A DNA stretch of 5,130 bases from Bacillota bacterium (GTDB taxonomy: Bacteria; Bacillota; Clostridia; Peptostreptococcales; Anaerovoracaceae): contig JAGATO010000054.1 in NCBI GenBank assembly GCA_017621195.1, positions 1 through 5,130 of the forward strand, written 5' to 3'. Both the position numbers and the translations under genes were made by a program. Below are positions 4,536-5,130 of this stretch, one piece after another. Position 1 is the stretch's first letter; each line of letters opens with the position of its first letter. Under the pieces are notes generated by a model that was not told where the DNA came from, ran no database searches, and worked only from the letters and a program-made list of their open reading frames with translations.

Positions 4536-5130
4536 ATGCAGAAAAAAGGATGCCCTTACGGAACTCACCGCGTAATCTCCCCCAAGGGTGTATTACCGCA
4601 GCCGGCTGATGTTGTTGACAACAACATGGAAATTTACGACAACGAAGTCCTGATCAACGTACAGACCCTGAACGTTGACTCCGCTTCCTTCACCGAAATC
4701 GTAAGAAGATCTTGCGACGGAAAGAAGCCCGCTGACATCGAGTCCGAAGAAGATATGCAGAAGATCAAGGATACCATGCTGAGCATCGTTGCCAAGGCTG
4801 GTAAGCACAAGAACCCCTGGACCGGTTCCGGCGGTATGCTGATCGGTACCGTTGAGCAGATCGGCGAAAACTACGTTGGCGACCTGAAGGTCGGCGACAA
4901 GATCGCTACTCTGGTTTCCCTGTCCCTGACTCCGCTGGTAATCGACGAAATCCTGGAAGTAAGACCTGAAATCGACCAGGTTGACATCAAGGGTCACGCC
5001 ATCCTGTTCCAGAGCGGTATCTACGCTGTTCTCCCCGACGATATGCCGGAAAACCTGGCTCTGTCCGTTCTGGACGTTGCCGGTGCTCCCGCACAGACCG
5101 CTAAGCTGGTTCAGTCCGGTGACACCGTAG
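4536..5130 (+). CDS. kdd: L-erythro-3,5-diaminohexanoate dehydrogenase, N-terminal part
   Basis: The frame opens at ATG 4536 and is still open at the right edge: 198 codons plus one base of an enzyme usually about 345 residues long. The protein begins MQKKGCPYGTHRVISPKGVL, the hallmark start of Kdd, and continues through GKHKNPWTGSGGMLIGT (89-105), LKVGDKIATLVSLSLTPL (97-124 region) and VDIKGHAILFQSGIYAVLPDD. The Rossmann NAD-binding part lies mostly beyond the window. Kdd oxidatively deaminates L-erythro-3,5-diaminohexanoate with NAD to 5-amino-3-oxohexanoate in lysine fermentation. The start is fixed by AAGGAGG nine bases upstream. Expression should depend on sigma-54 and the upstream regulator. 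Codon choice is strongly biased (GTT, ATC, AAC, CTG, AGA), unlike the regulator, suggesting abundant expression. In other lysine fermenters kce and kam genes often follow; they would lie beyond the edge. Confidence 0.95.
   Translation, partial: MQKKGCPYGTHRVISPKGVLPQPADVVDNNMEIYDNEVLINVQTLNVDSASFTEIVRRSCDGKKPADIESEEDMQKIKDTMLSIVAKAGKHKNPWTGSGGMLIGTVEQIGENYVGDLKVGDKIATLVSLSLTPLVIDEILEVRPEIDQVDIKGHAILFQSGIYAVLPDDMPENLALSVLDVAGAPAQTAKLVQSGDTV

Noticed and set aside
4593..4997. A 134-codon minus-strand frame at the right end
   Set aside because: It is antisense to kdd, whose residues match the family from the first codon.

Overview
The window looks like chromosomal DNA from an anaerobic, amino-acid-fermenting member of the Clostridia (Firmicutes). 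The evidence is strong AGGAGG-type ribosome binding sites, AT-rich intergenic regions beside coding DNA of moderate GC, an Rpn-family protein tail of a kind common in gut Clostridia, and two enzymes of the lysine fermentation (3,5-diaminohexanoate) pathway. The species cannot be named from this.

Layout. 1-279 (+): C-terminal end of an Rpn-type (PD-(D/E)XK nuclease / putative transposase) protein entering from the left. 354-389: symmetric terminator between convergent genes. 425-1129 (-): rluB-type 23S rRNA pseudouridine synthase with its own sigma-A-type promoter at 1219-1247. 1303-1342: terminator of the next minus-strand unit. 1392-1784 (-): kal, 3-aminobutyryl-CoA ammonia-lyase, with a near-perfect sigma-54 promoter at 1854-1870. 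2018-4135 (+): a 705-residue sigma-54-dependent activator. 4136-4535: a 400-base regulatory region with two palindromic activator sites, an AT-rich spacer, a second sigma-54 promoter (4371-4387) and an untranslated leader. 4536-5130 (+): first 198 codons of kdd, L-erythro-3,5-diaminohexanoate dehydrogenase, cut by the right edge.

How the parts fit. The regulator lies between two catabolic genes transcribed away from it, and both have sigma-54 promoters (TGGCAC-N5-TTGC). Its N-terminal ~345 residues are a diverged copy of Kdd itself, fused to a complete AAA+ sigma-54 activation domain (Walker A, GAFTGA, Walker B, arginine finger) and a TyrR-like helix-turn-helix. The natural reading is a lysine-fermentation switch whose sensor was made from the pathway enzyme. 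It would bind the pathway intermediate (or its product, or NAD), act from GAACCG-N4-YGGTTC sites, and turn on kdd and probably kal. The architecture and promoters are seen in the sequence; the ligand and the regulatory circuit are inferred.

I see no tRNA, rRNA, CRISPR array, insertion sequence, riboswitch or attachment site.
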